The translations under genes were made by a program, and so were the position numbers. Of a DNA stretch of 64,000 bases, positions 41,208 to 47,213 are shown piece after piece. This stretch comes from Firmicutes bacterium CAG:460. GTDB lineage: Bacteria; Bacillota_I; Bacilli_A; RF39; UBA660. The notes under the pieces were generated by a model, which saw nothing but the letters and a program-made list of their open reading frames with translations, did no database searches and was not told where the DNA came from. The stretch spans positions 42,008-106,007 of the forward strand of contig FR899764.1 of NCBI GenBank assembly GCA_000437355.1. Reading direction: 5' to 3'. Numbering within the stretch: position 1 is the stretch's first letter; each line of letters opens with the position of its first letter.

Positions 41208-41309
41208 TTTGTCCACTAATCTGAGGAAATCATTATCATAGAATAAGGGATGATGTATAATGAAAAGACTGATAAGACGTTTAATAATTTCCTCAACTTA
41301 GTGGACAAA
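41208..41309. repeat. 28-bp inverted repeat pair around a 46-bp spacer
   Basis: Arms 41208-41235 and 41282-41309 read TTTGTCCACTAA..TGAGG with AAAT.ATTA and are inverted complements with three mismatches. The 46-bp spacer contains TATAAT on the plus strand. The repeat fills the gap before the recombinase gene. It may be a recombination target, an operator, or a large RNA hairpin. Confidence 0.9.
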
Positions 41310-41317
41310 TTTTTAAT

Positions 41318-41560
41318 TTAGTCCTCTTTGTATTCAACTAGTTTTTTTCTAATTAAATCACTTACATCTTCTGCTTCAACATTGTACCCCATTAAATGAC
41401 CATTTTCTTCATGATATTTTTTAATAGATGCATCTTTTAAGATTTCAATAAAAGCAAAAGTATCATCGTTTTTAAGTAATTTTGTATAACCTCCTAAGGT
41501 ATCTTTATACCCGAGTTTTTCTAGTTCCTTCAATTTTTTTAAATCTCTAAATACATACAT
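41318..41560 (-). CDS. Hypothetical phage protein (80 aa)
   Basis: MYVFRDLKKLKELEKLGYKD then TLGGYTKLLKNDDTFAFIEI and a charged helical end. No family recognised. It overlaps the zinc-ribbon gene by 14 bases. Confidence 0.5.
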   Translation of the reverse strand: MYVFRDLKKLKELEKLGYKDTLGGYTKLLKNDDTFAFIEILKDASIKKYHEENGHLMGYNVEAEDVSDLIRKKLVEYKED

Positions 41561-41756
41561 CTTTTTTTACCTCCGCATAGCACTTTTCGCAAACATTGAT
41601 TTCTTTTACAATTTCTTTACCATAAGTTGTAATAAGTCTCTTTCTAGTTCCATTTCCAACTTCATATTGATATACTTTATCTCTAAAACCGATTGGATAT
41701 TTATATAGTTTTTCACCTGGTGCTGTAGTTCTTTTACACTTCTCACATTTAAACAT
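41547..41756 (-). CDS. Small zinc-ribbon-like phage protein
   Basis: A 69-residue protein with CEKCKRTT at the start and CEKCYAEVKKDVC near the end, so two CxxC pairs that could bind zinc. The middle (KYPIGFRDKVYQYEVGNGTR) is seen in other phage early genes. ATG at 41756. Confidence 0.6.
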   Translation of the reverse strand: MFKCEKCKRTTAPGEKLYKYPIGFRDKVYQYEVGNGTRKRLITTYGKEIVKEINVCEKCYAEVKKDVCI

Positions 41757-41771
41757 TTTAATCAATCCCTT

Positions 41772-41990
41772 CTAATCTTTTTTAAATCTTTTTATTGCTT
41801 CTTCTAAGTCGGATATATATTCATTTCCGCAAAATCCACAATTATCTTTTCTTCCTAACAACTGTCTTGTAATAACATATTTTTCAAAATTATTAGGTAC
41901 AAAGAAAAGGTATTTTCCTTCTTTTTGCTTTATCAAATAACATTCGCCTAAACCTGGATTAATAACTTTTTCATATAACTTTAATTTCAT
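41772..41990 (-). CDS. Hypothetical phage protein with a Cys pair (72 aa)
   Basis: MKLKLYEKVINPGLGECYLI ... LLGRKDNCGFCGNEYISDLE. One CGFC pair. Beta-rich start, helical end. No family recognised. Confidence 0.5.
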   Translation of the reverse strand: MKLKLYEKVINPGLGECYLIKQKEGKYLFFVPNNFEKYVITRQLLGRKDNCGFCGNEYISDLEEAIKRFKKD

Positions 41991-42265
41991 ACTTCCTCCT
42001 TAATATCTTCTAATTTTGTGTTTTCCGGATAACCTAAAACAAATAACAATGCTTTTATTTGCCCATCTTCATATACTTTCATTGTTCCATTTGATGGGGC
42101 TTTAATAAGATATTTCAACTCTCTAATAATTTCATGTCGTGATTTAATAGCTCCATATTTTTCATATAATAATCTATTTTGTTGTTCTAATGACAAGACT
42201 TTAGCTTTTAACTTTAATATTTCACGTTCTTTATCATCAGTCTTCGGAATTTCCCCGTAAAGCAT
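41987..42265 (-). CDS. Hypothetical phage protein (92 aa)
   Basis: MLYGEIPKTDDKEREILKLK then coiled-coil AKVLSLEQQNRLLYEKYGAI and GQIKALLFVLGYPEN. Overlaps neighbours on each side. No family recognised. Confidence 0.5.
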   Translation of the reverse strand: MLYGEIPKTDDKEREILKLKAKVLSLEQQNRLLYEKYGAIKSRHEIIRELKYLIKAPSNGTMKVYEDGQIKALLFVLGYPENTKLEDIKEEV

Positions 42266-42725
42266 CAATTTCTTTCAACGTCCTTCTAACAGAATTTTTT
42301 TGAACTCTTGGAGCTTTCATTTTTTGAGTTGTTCCTTTACAACTTCTTATTTTTTTTACTTTAAGAACTTTTTCACTTTTTTCAAGTTCTTCAATTGTTC
42401 TTTTTAATGCATTTATTATTCTTTGCATACCACCACGAGCTGAATTAGATAGTCTTAATTTCTTTTCTAGTTCCAATATTTTGTCATCTTTTTCACGATT
42501 AAGATTTGTTTTAAAATTAATTAATTCTTCAAATTTTTTGCCACTATTTTTCAAATTTTCTATTTGTTTTAAATAATTATTTTCTTTTTTAGATTTGTCT
42601 TCTAAAACTCTATAATTTCTATCTTTTTCACATTTTAATGAATCCTTTAGTTTTTCAATTTCAATTTTTGCTAAACTCAATTCACCTTTTAATTTATTGT
42701 ATTTTTTACCACTAACTAGTATCAT
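42237..42725 (-). CDS. Hypothetical coiled-coil phage protein with basic end (162 aa)
   Basis: Long coiled-coil (about 8-120) ending in a basic tail KVKKIRSCKGTTQKMKAPRV that may bind nucleic acid. It lies directly after the replication gene. Family not recognised. Confidence 0.5.
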   Translation of the reverse strand: MILVSGKKYNKLKGELSLAKIEIEKLKDSLKCEKDRNYRVLEDKSKKENNYLKQIENLKNSGKKFEELINFKTNLNREKDDKILELEKKLRLSNSARGGMQRIINALKRTIEELEKSEKVLKVKKIRSCKGTTQKMKAPRVQKNSVRRTLKEIDALRGNSED

Positions 42726-42727
42726 TT

Positions 42728-43420
42728 TTAATCAGCTCCTTTACTATGTAACCAGTCAAAGTTTAAAACTTCTTTTTGCTCATCGGTTAACTCAATTTCT
42801 GAATTATTTAATGAACTTATAACACCTGATTTAAAATTTTCAACCTTTGTTTTCCCCATGTTTTTCCAATTAGTTAAAATTCCATCAATATAACCAATTG
42901 AAACTTTTTCATTTCTCTTTGCTATTTCAATAGCTGCTTTAATTACATCAAGTTCAAATGTACTTTCCCACCTTTCGATTATTTCAAATTCATTTTGATT
43001 TATTGTTCTTTTTATTTCTTTTTCTAATAAAAGAAATAAATCATTATCATTTACATTTTCATTATCATTTACATTTTCATTTTCATTAAACTTGTTTTGT
43101 TTGTTTTTGCTTGTTTTGCTTGATTGATTGTTTTTGCAAGCATTTTTATTACCTTTAGGAGCACCGCCCCTTTGCCCAGCCATACTGCGTTTAAGAGTAA
43201 TTTGATTGTATTTTTCATTGTCAACAAGCAATTGGTTGTTTATGAAATCAAAAGCCATTTCTATATCATTTTCTAAAACAACCTCATTTCCGAGTTGTTT
43301 TTCAAATAATGCTCTAAAAAGTCTTCCGAGTTGTTCATTGTTCAACTTTTTAATAATGTTATAATGAGAAAAATAAAATATTATACTGTCTTTTTCTTTC
43401 ACATTTTTGTTCCCTTTCAT
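42728..43420 (-). CDS. Phage replication-initiation protein (DUF6291 N-terminus, DnaD-like C-terminus)
   Basis: A 230-residue protein. The N-terminal part (DSIIFYFSHYNIIKKLNNEQ, LGRLFRALFEKQ, MAFDFINNQLLVDNEKYNQI) fits DUF6291; RSMAGQRGGAPKGNKNA is a typical end to this region. A low-complexity Asn/Glu/Asp/Val linker (about 105-125) then joins a DnaD-like domain (EFEIIERWESTFELDVIKAA, GYIDGILTNWKNMGKTKV). Such proteins help load helicase at the phage origin. The linker DNA carries direct repeats that may be the origin. A GTG at 43402 is an alternative start. Confidence 0.78.
   Translation of the reverse strand: MKGNKNVKEKDSIIFYFSHYNIIKKLNNEQLGRLFRALFEKQLGNEVVLENDIEMAFDFINNQLLVDNEKYNQITLKRSMAGQRGGAPKGNKNACKNNQSSKTSKNKQNKFNENENVNDNENVNDNDLFLLLEKEIKRTINQNEFEIIERWESTFELDVIKAAIEIAKRNEKVSIGYIDGILTNWKNMGKTKVENFKSGVISSLNNSEIELTDEQKEVLNFDWLHSKGAD
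43045..43090. repeat. Direct repeats in the replication gene, candidate origin iterons
   Basis: The element CATTATCATTTACATTTT occurs twice in tandem (about 43048-43083) followed by TTCATTTTCATT, coding for the NENVNDNENVNDND linker. Confidence 0.55.
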
Positions 43421-43455
43421 TTAATTTTTAACCCAACCAATTGCCCCTGAAATTT

Positions 43456-43659
43456 TTATTTTATATTTTTGCTTTTAAGATAAGCATCTATATAGTCGAA
43501 GCATGTAACTGCAATAGTAGCTTCTATAAGATTTGCAACAATTCCATAAACAGTAAAAGTTCCATTAAACGCAACAGCTATTATCCAATCAGTAATAAAC
43601 ATGATTGTTGTTATGACGCCAAGCAGAAATATTAATGTATTTTTTAGATTAATTTTCAT
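43456..43659 (-). CDS. Small phage membrane protein (67 aa)
   Basis: MKINLKNTLIFLLGVITTIM then FITDWIIAVAFNGTFTVYGI; two membrane helices and a charged end (YIDAYLKSKNIK). ATG at 43659 follows GGGGGA. No function known. Confidence 0.5.
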   Translation of the reverse strand: MKINLKNTLIFLLGVITTIMFITDWIIAVAFNGTFTVYGIVANLIEATIAVTCFDYIDAYLKSKNIK

Positions 43660-43861
43660 TTGCACTTTCCCCCTTTTCATTTTTCATTTCAAATTGGTTA
43701 TCCCAAAACTTTTTTAATATTCTTCCACTATATGTAACAATTTCTGGATATTTTTCTTTTATTTCTTCATTTAATTTATAAATCAAATCATAACATTTTG
43801 TTCTTTTATATCCTGTTTGTTTCATAATTTCTTTAACTGTATAAAATTCATTTTCTTTCAT
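43649..43861 (-). CDS. Small helix-turn-helix phage protein (70 aa)
   Basis: MKENEFYTVKEIMKQTGYKR then TKCYDLIYKLNEEIKEKYPE; the YTVKEIMKQTGYKRTKCYDLI segment is a winged or excisionase-like HTH. Likely an early regulator or Xis. AAAGGATC ribosome-binding site. Confidence 0.65.
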   Translation of the reverse strand: MKENEFYTVKEIMKQTGYKRTKCYDLIYKLNEEIKEKYPEIVTYSGRILKKFWDNQFEMKNEKGESANEN

Positions 43862-43910
43862 ATAAAATAAGATCCTTTCTTTATATCACTTTTGTTTTGT
43901 TTTAAAAAAG

Positions 43911-43936
43911 ATTTTGTTTTAGTCTTGTCGGACTTT
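43911..43936. repeat. Left copy of a perfect 26-bp inverted repeat around the lysogeny switch
   Basis: The 26 bp here, containing AGTCTTGTCGGACT, are the exact reverse complement of 45020-45045. It overlaps the last two bases of the Cro-like stop codon. Confidence 0.95.
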
Positions 43937-44171
43937 ATTCACATTTTGTGGATGTACTATTTAAATAAAAACAACTTAATTCACACCCAATAGCATTAGA
44001 AATATAAAATAATAATATAGCACTAATTTTACTAGCATCAGTTTCATATTTAATATAAGTTTTACGAGAAATACCAACTTCTTTAGCAATATCATCTTGA
44101 GTTTTATTTGCTCTATTTCTTTCAGCTTTAATATTATTCGCAATAGTAATACCATTAACAGTATAATTCAT
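43935..44171 (-). CDS. Cro-like XRE repressor
   Basis: A 78-residue protein with an HTH (ANNIKAERNRANKTQDDIAK then EVGISRKTYIKYE) and a hydrophobic dimer segment. It is the first gene of the leftward early operon, as expected for Cro. ATG at 44171 follows GGGAGG. Promoter PR upstream holds an operator in its spacer. A further copy of the operator core lies at the end of this gene (43940-43955). Confidence 0.82.
   Translation of the reverse strand: MNYTVNGITIANNIKAERNRANKTQDDIAKEVGISRKTYIKYETDASKISAILLFYISNAIGCELSCFYLNSTSTKCE
43940..43955. promoter_or_regulatory. Operator-like site in the end of the cro gene
   Basis: CACATTTTGTGGATGT, identical over 16 bp and in the same orientation to the operator at 44206-44221. 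It lies within the final codons and right beside the 26-bp inverted repeat. Confidence 0.65.
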
Positions 44172-44195
44172 TTTATCACCTCCCAACTTTACTTA

Positions 44196-44224
44196 ATTAT
44201 AACTCCACATTTTGTGGATGTCAA
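44196..44224 (-). promoter_or_regulatory. Early lytic promoter PR with operator O1 in the spacer
   Basis: Leftward consensus TTGACA (44224-44219), 17-base spacer, TATAAT (44201-44196). The spacer is filled by the dyad TCCACA-AAA-TGTGGA, so repressor bound there would block polymerase. Confidence 0.85.
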
Positions 44225-44233
44225 TATCTTTTT

Positions 44234-44246
44234 ACACATTTTGTGT
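44234..44246. promoter_or_regulatory. Operator O2 between the divergent promoters
   Basis: ACACA-TTT-TGTGT, a perfect 5+5 bp dyad with 3-bp centre, sharing CACATTTTGTG with O1. It lies between PR and the repressor promoter. Confidence 0.7.
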
Positions 44247-44254
44247 ATTTTTAG

Positions 44255-44283
44255 TTGATTATAGTAAATTATAAGTGTATAAT
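44255..44283 (+). promoter_or_regulatory. Repressor promoter PRM-like
   Basis: TTGATT (44255-44260), 17-base spacer, TATAAT (44278-44283), 24 bases before the CI-like start codon. Confidence 0.75.
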
Positions 44284-44306
44284 ACATATAGAAAGAAGTG
44301 ATTTAG

Positions 44307-44540
44307 ATGAAATTGAACTTATATCTTTCTTCGAATATTAAATATTTAAGACAAGTGAGAGGAAAAACACAAGAAGATTTAGGAAAAATATGTAATAAAA
44401 AAAACACTGCCATTAGCAATTGGGAAAATGGAATACGAGAACCAAGTGCAATAGATTTAGCAAGACTAGCAAATTATTTCAATGTAAGTATAGATGATTT
44501 AATAATAAAAGACTTAAAAAATAATGAGGAGGAAAAATGA
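44307..44540 (+). CDS. CI-like XRE lysogeny repressor (short)
   Basis: A 77-residue HTH protein: IKYLRQVRGKTQEDLGKICN then KKNTAISNWENGIREPSAID and the YFNVSIDDLI helix. It has no C-terminal cleavable or metallopeptidase domain, so it cannot self-cleave like lambda CI. How induction works must lie elsewhere. It overlaps the lipoprotein gene by 4 bases, so the two are coexpressed in the lysogen. Confidence 0.82.
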   Translation: MKLNLYLSSNIKYLRQVRGKTQEDLGKICNKKNTAISNWENGIREPSAIDLARLANYFNVSIDDLIIKDLKNNEEEK

Positions 44541-44968
44541 TAAATAAAAGCTATTTAAAAACTCTATTATTGATAAGTATTATATTTATTTTATCTGGTT
44601 GTAGCAATAATAACAAACAAGATATAAGTGAAAATCAAATAATAAGAGAAGAAATAATATGTACAGATTACAACGAAATGGCAGAATGCACACAAAAAAC
44701 ATTAATGTTAAATTTCAAAATTAATTATCTTTATTCAAATAGGTCAACCATACTACAAAATTATTATAATATAGAAAAATATATAAAAAATAATAATCTA
44801 GAAGATATTAATAATATTCAATATATTGGTTATATTAACGATAACAAAATTATTTCTTTTAATGTAAATAAAGAACTTATTAGCAAAATTAAAAATAAAG
44901 AAATAATAGTCTATGATTATGAAGATGAATTAAATGAACTATGGATAAGTAATGAATTAAAAAAATAG
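44537..44968 (+). CDS. Prophage lipoprotein, candidate superinfection-exclusion factor
   Basis: A 143-residue lipoprotein. Lipobox FILSGCS puts the lipidated Cys at about residue 22. The mature part has CTDYNEMAECTQKTLM, a helical NNNLEDINNIQYIGYINDNK stretch and no known catalytic motif. Being fused in expression with the repressor, it would be made in lysogens. In Streptococcus phage TP-J34 a lipoprotein at a similar place blocks superinfecting DNA entry. That analogy is by position and type, not by visible homology. Confidence 0.7.
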   Translation: MINKSYLKTLLLISIIFILSGCSNNNKQDISENQIIREEIICTDYNEMAECTQKTLMLNFKINYLYSNRSTILQNYYNIEKYIKNNNLEDINNIQYIGYINDNKIISFNVNKELISKIKNKEIIVYDYEDELNELWISNELKK

Positions 44969-44973
44969 AAAAA

Positions 44974-45003
44974 CAAAAAAAGCCTCGTGCTGGAACACGA
45001 AGC
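44974..45003 (-). terminator. Leftward terminator between integrase and lipoprotein genes
   Basis: GCTTCGTG and CACGAGGC form a stem with one mismatch and loop TTCCAG, followed leftward by seven T. On the opposite strand there is no T run. It would stop transcripts running antisense out of the integrase region. Confidence 0.7.
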
Positions 45004-45019
45004 AAAATGAAAAATCACA

Positions 45020-45045
45020 AAAGTCCGACAAGACTAAAACAAAAT
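45020..45045. repeat. Right copy of the perfect 26-bp inverted repeat
   Basis: AAAGTCCGACAAGACTAAAA and six more bases, the exact reverse complement of 43911-43936. It lies between the lipoprotein and integrase genes. Confidence 0.95.
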
Positions 45046-45135
45046 ATCAAGCGATATAATGTTTATGGATCTTTCATATTCATTATATCACAAATGCATA
45101 AAAAAACAAAGAAAAATATACAAGGAGTGATAAAA

Positions 45136-46302
45136 ATGAATACAAAAATATATGAAAGAACTAGATGGGAAAATATATATAGACATAAAACAAATAAAAA
45201 TTACGTAATTAGATTCAATGGTAAAGTTGAAACTAGTGTATCTAAGGATGAACGTGGCAATAAAATATTTGATTCTGAAACAGCAAGAAGAATTAGAGAT
45301 AACCAAATAATTATTAATCAAAAGAAAATCCAAATTAAGCATAAAGAATTAATTGATGATCATTGGGATAGATATATTGAGGAATGCAAGTATATGAAAA
45401 AACAAGCATATAACACTATAATAAGAAAAACAAAAGCATATAACAAATATATCAGAAGTAAAATATTAATGCCAGTCAATAAAATATCAAAAGATTATTG
45501 GGCAAAATATATTGATAAATTAGAATGTTCAGATAAACAAAAAAATCAATTAATAAAAACATTGAAAGCATTTTTAAATTGGTGTGTAGACGAAAATATC
45601 ATTGTTCAAAATGAAATGAAAAAAGTAAAAAATTATAAAGTTGTAAAAGCTGAAATGAAGTACTGGTCACCTTTAGAAATTAAAACCTTCTTCACTAAAA
45701 TTGATAGCTTAATAGAAACAGCCAATGACTTAACCTTTAAAAGACAATCTCTTATGATTAAAACTCTTGTCATGATTAATTTTTGTTTAGGAGATAGAAT
45801 TGGTGAAACAAGAGCTTTAACTTTTAATGATATAAATGAAAATAATATGACAATAAGAATAGCACACTCAATAAATTATGATATAAAGTCAAAAGACTAT
45901 TTATCTAATACAAAAAATTATCAATCACAACGTGATGTTCTAATAACTAATAAATTGATAACTCAAATTAAATTATACAAAGATTTTTTGTTAAATGAAA
46001 TGAAATATAAGGTTACAGATGACTCACTAATATTCTATAATTATGAGTATGATAAACCACTATCAGATACAACAATAAGAAATCAGTTTAAAAGATTTTG
46101 TCAATTATGTGGGGTCACTAAAATAAGATTATACGATTTAAGACATACCTACGTTGCCACGATGATGGCTGAAGGGAAAGAATTATATCAAATAAGTTCA
46201 CGACTTGGACATAGCAGTTATGCAACTACTGTCAATAAATATGGTCATCTTTCAACTGAAATAAAAAAAGAAATAGCAAATACTACTGATAAATATCTAT
46301 AA
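45136..46302 (+). CDS. int: Phage integrase (tyrosine recombinase)
   Basis: A 388-residue Tn916/lambda-type integrase. N-terminal arm-binding-like part (about 1-50), core-binding SAM-like part (about 60-165) and catalytic domain with Arg in CLGDRIGETRALTF, the YDLRHTYVATM box, LGHSSYATTVNKYGH and the terminal Tyr. ATG at 45136 is chosen because AAGGAGTG lies 8 bases upstream; the open frame extends further back without such a site. It lies 124 bases from attR. Confidence 0.95.
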   Translation: MNTKIYERTRWENIYRHKTNKNYVIRFNGKVETSVSKDERGNKIFDSETARRIRDNQIIINQKKIQIKHKELIDDHWDRYIEECKYMKKQAYNTIIRKTKAYNKYIRSKILMPVNKISKDYWAKYIDKLECSDKQKNQLIKTLKAFLNWCVDENIIVQNEMKKVKNYKVVKAEMKYWSPLEIKTFFTKIDSLIETANDLTFKRQSLMIKTLVMINFCLGDRIGETRALTFNDINENNMTIRIAHSINYDIKSKDYLSNTKNYQSQRDVLITNKLITQIKLYKDFLLNEMKYKVTDDSLIFYNYEYDKPLSDTTIRNQFKRFCQLCGVTKIRLYDLRHTYVATMMAEGKELYQISSRLGHSSYATTVNKYGHLSTEIKKEIANTTDKYL

Positions 46303-46312
46303 AATCAGTGGT

Positions 46313-46335
46313 ATTTTTTTACCGCCTTTTTACCG
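46313..46335 (+). repeat. Right candidate integrase arm-type sites
   Basis: TTTTTTTACCGCC followed by TTTTTACCG, matching the doubled TTTTTACCGCC at 19754-19783 in orientation and spacing. About 90 bases inside attR. Confidence 0.5.
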
Positions 46336-46387
46336 TGGAATATATGAAAAATACGGAAAAAGCGGAATTTGTGGACGGAAACAGCAC

Positions 46388-46415
46388 TAAAAAAAGCCCG
46401 AAAATATGGGCTTTT
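46388..46415 (-). terminator. Phage-borne terminator now serving tRNA-Ala
   Basis: Leftward AAAAGCCC-ATATTTTC-GGGCTTTT stem (46392-46415) followed by further T. It lies 10 bases beyond the CCA end of tRNA-Ala and comes from the phage side of attR. Confidence 0.8.
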
Positions 46416-46425
46416 GACATCTTCA

Positions 46426-46439
46426 TGGTGGAGAATGTG
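46426..46439. repeat. attR: right attachment core inside tRNA-Ala
   Basis: TGGTGGAGAATGTG covers the CCA end, acceptor 3' strand and the first T-stem bases of tRNA-Ala. Exact copy of attL at 19696-19709. Confidence 0.85.
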
Positions 46440-46502
46440 GGACTCGAACCCGCGACCCCCACGGTGCAAGCGTGGTGCTCTAGCCAACTGAGCTAATTCC
46501 CC
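46426..46502 (-). tRNA. tRNA-Ala (anticodon UGC)
   Basis: The 77-nt leftward gene has acceptor GGGGAAT with ATTCTCC, D arm GCTC...GAGC, anticodon stem CCACG with CGTGG around CTTGCAC (anticodon TGC), and T loop TTCGAGT. The CCA is encoded. The T stem GCGGG/CCCAC has one C-A mismatch (50:64). The prophage uses its 3' end as target and leaves the gene complete. Confidence 0.95.
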
Positions 46503-46544
46503 AGGAACAAAATTATTTTATCATACATCGATAAAATAATCAAG

Positions 46545-46754
46545 CTATTTTTGCGGTTCTTCAATAATTTTTATCAATCCAGCTTCAACTTCTTCAAGCG
46601 CACGCCCTAAACTCTTCTTGTTTTTATAATCACATTCCTTCATTTGATAGTGATTATTTTCAAGCATTTGCTTACTTCTGATTGATGCTACATGAACCAA
46701 TTTGTACTTAGAATCTACTATATTTAGTAGCTTATCTATTGATGGATATAACAT
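46545..46754 (-). CDS. rpoZ: RNA polymerase omega subunit
   Basis: A 69-residue RpoZ: MLYPSIDKLLNIVDSKYKLV then HVASIRSKQM and KSLGRALEEVEAGLIKI match the family. Omega assists beta' folding and holoenzyme assembly. ATG at 46754 follows AAGGGAGTG. The usual partner gmk is not adjacent in the window. Confidence 0.9.
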   Translation of the reverse strand: MLYPSIDKLLNIVDSKYKLVHVASIRSKQMLENNHYQMKECDYKNKKSLGRALEEVEAGLIKIIEEPQK

Positions 46755-46779
46755 GATATACACTCCCTTTTCATTACTT

Positions 46780-46808
46780 ATAATACGCATTTTATAAAGT
46801 TATTGCAA
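46780..46808 (-). promoter_or_regulatory. Promoter of rpoZ
   Basis: Leftward TTGCAA (46808-46803), 17-base spacer, TATTAT (46785-46780), 26 bases before the rpoZ start. Confidence 0.65.
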
Positions 46809-46850
46809 GAAAATCATAAAAATTTGACACAAATTTGACACATTATTTTA

Positions 46851-47213
46851 TTAACTTAAGACTTTTGCTGTAATTTCATCATTTTCATTAGTTATTTTAA
46901 CTTTAATATTATTCATAGAACTTTCTTCATCTCTAGGGTCAATTACTGTTCCATTATTACTTCTAACAACATTATTTTTTGCTAAATCTTCCACTGTAAC
47001 ATAAACTGTATTTTCTTCTTTAAATAAATTTTCACTAGACTTTGCATAATAAAATGCTCCCAACTCAATACTTGCAATTCTTTCTTTATACATTTCTTCT
47101 TCATAATTAACATTTAACTTACCAGATATAATCCATGTTGCTACAAAATAACATGCACTGAATACCCCAAGGACTATTGCAAGTTCCACTACTGTATAAC
47201 CATTTTTCTTCAT
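46851..47213 (-). CDS. Prepilin-like protein
   Basis: A 120-residue protein with leader MKKNG-YTVVELAIVLGVFSA, where cleavage after Gly5 leaves Glu at +5 like a type IV pilin or competence pseudopilin. One membrane helix follows and a small polar domain (AFYYAKSSENLFKEENTVYV). No pilin assembly genes adjoin. It overlaps the upstream hypothetical gene by 4 bases. Confidence 0.75.
   Translation of the reverse strand: MKKNGYTVVELAIVLGVFSACYFVATWIISGKLNVNYEEEMYKERIASIELGAFYYAKSSENLFKEENTVYVTVEDLAKNNVVRSNNGTVIDPRDEESSMNNIKVKITNENDEITAKVLS

Larger units (their letters stand above)
19696..46439. mobile_element. Siphovirus prophage integrated in tRNA-Ala(UGC)
   Basis: About 26.7 kb bounded by a 14-bp direct repeat. 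It has lysis, tail, head, packaging, early, replication, regulator and integrase modules in one conserved order, with no obvious frameshifted structural gene. All lytic genes run leftward; the CI-like repressor, lipoprotein and integrase run rightward. HK97-type capsid, ClpP-type protease, HNH and P27-type small terminase point to a cos-packaging, long-tailed phage. Its small size for a full siphovirus and complete module set suggest it may be inducible. Confidence 0.93.

Noticed and set aside
40526..45045. The two inverted repeats as ends of a transposon carrying the early genes
   Set aside because: The repeats at 41.2 kb and 43.9/45.0 kb have unrelated sequences, and each pair is local to its own region.
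45007..45135. Longer integrase start at 45007
   Set aside because: It would run through the 26-bp inverted repeat and lacks a ribosome-binding site; the ATG at 45136 has AAGGAGTG.
46308..46496. Open frames over the tRNA-Ala gene and on both strands next to it
   Set aside because: They overlap a clearly folded tRNA, the terminator and attR, have no ribosome-binding site and match no family.
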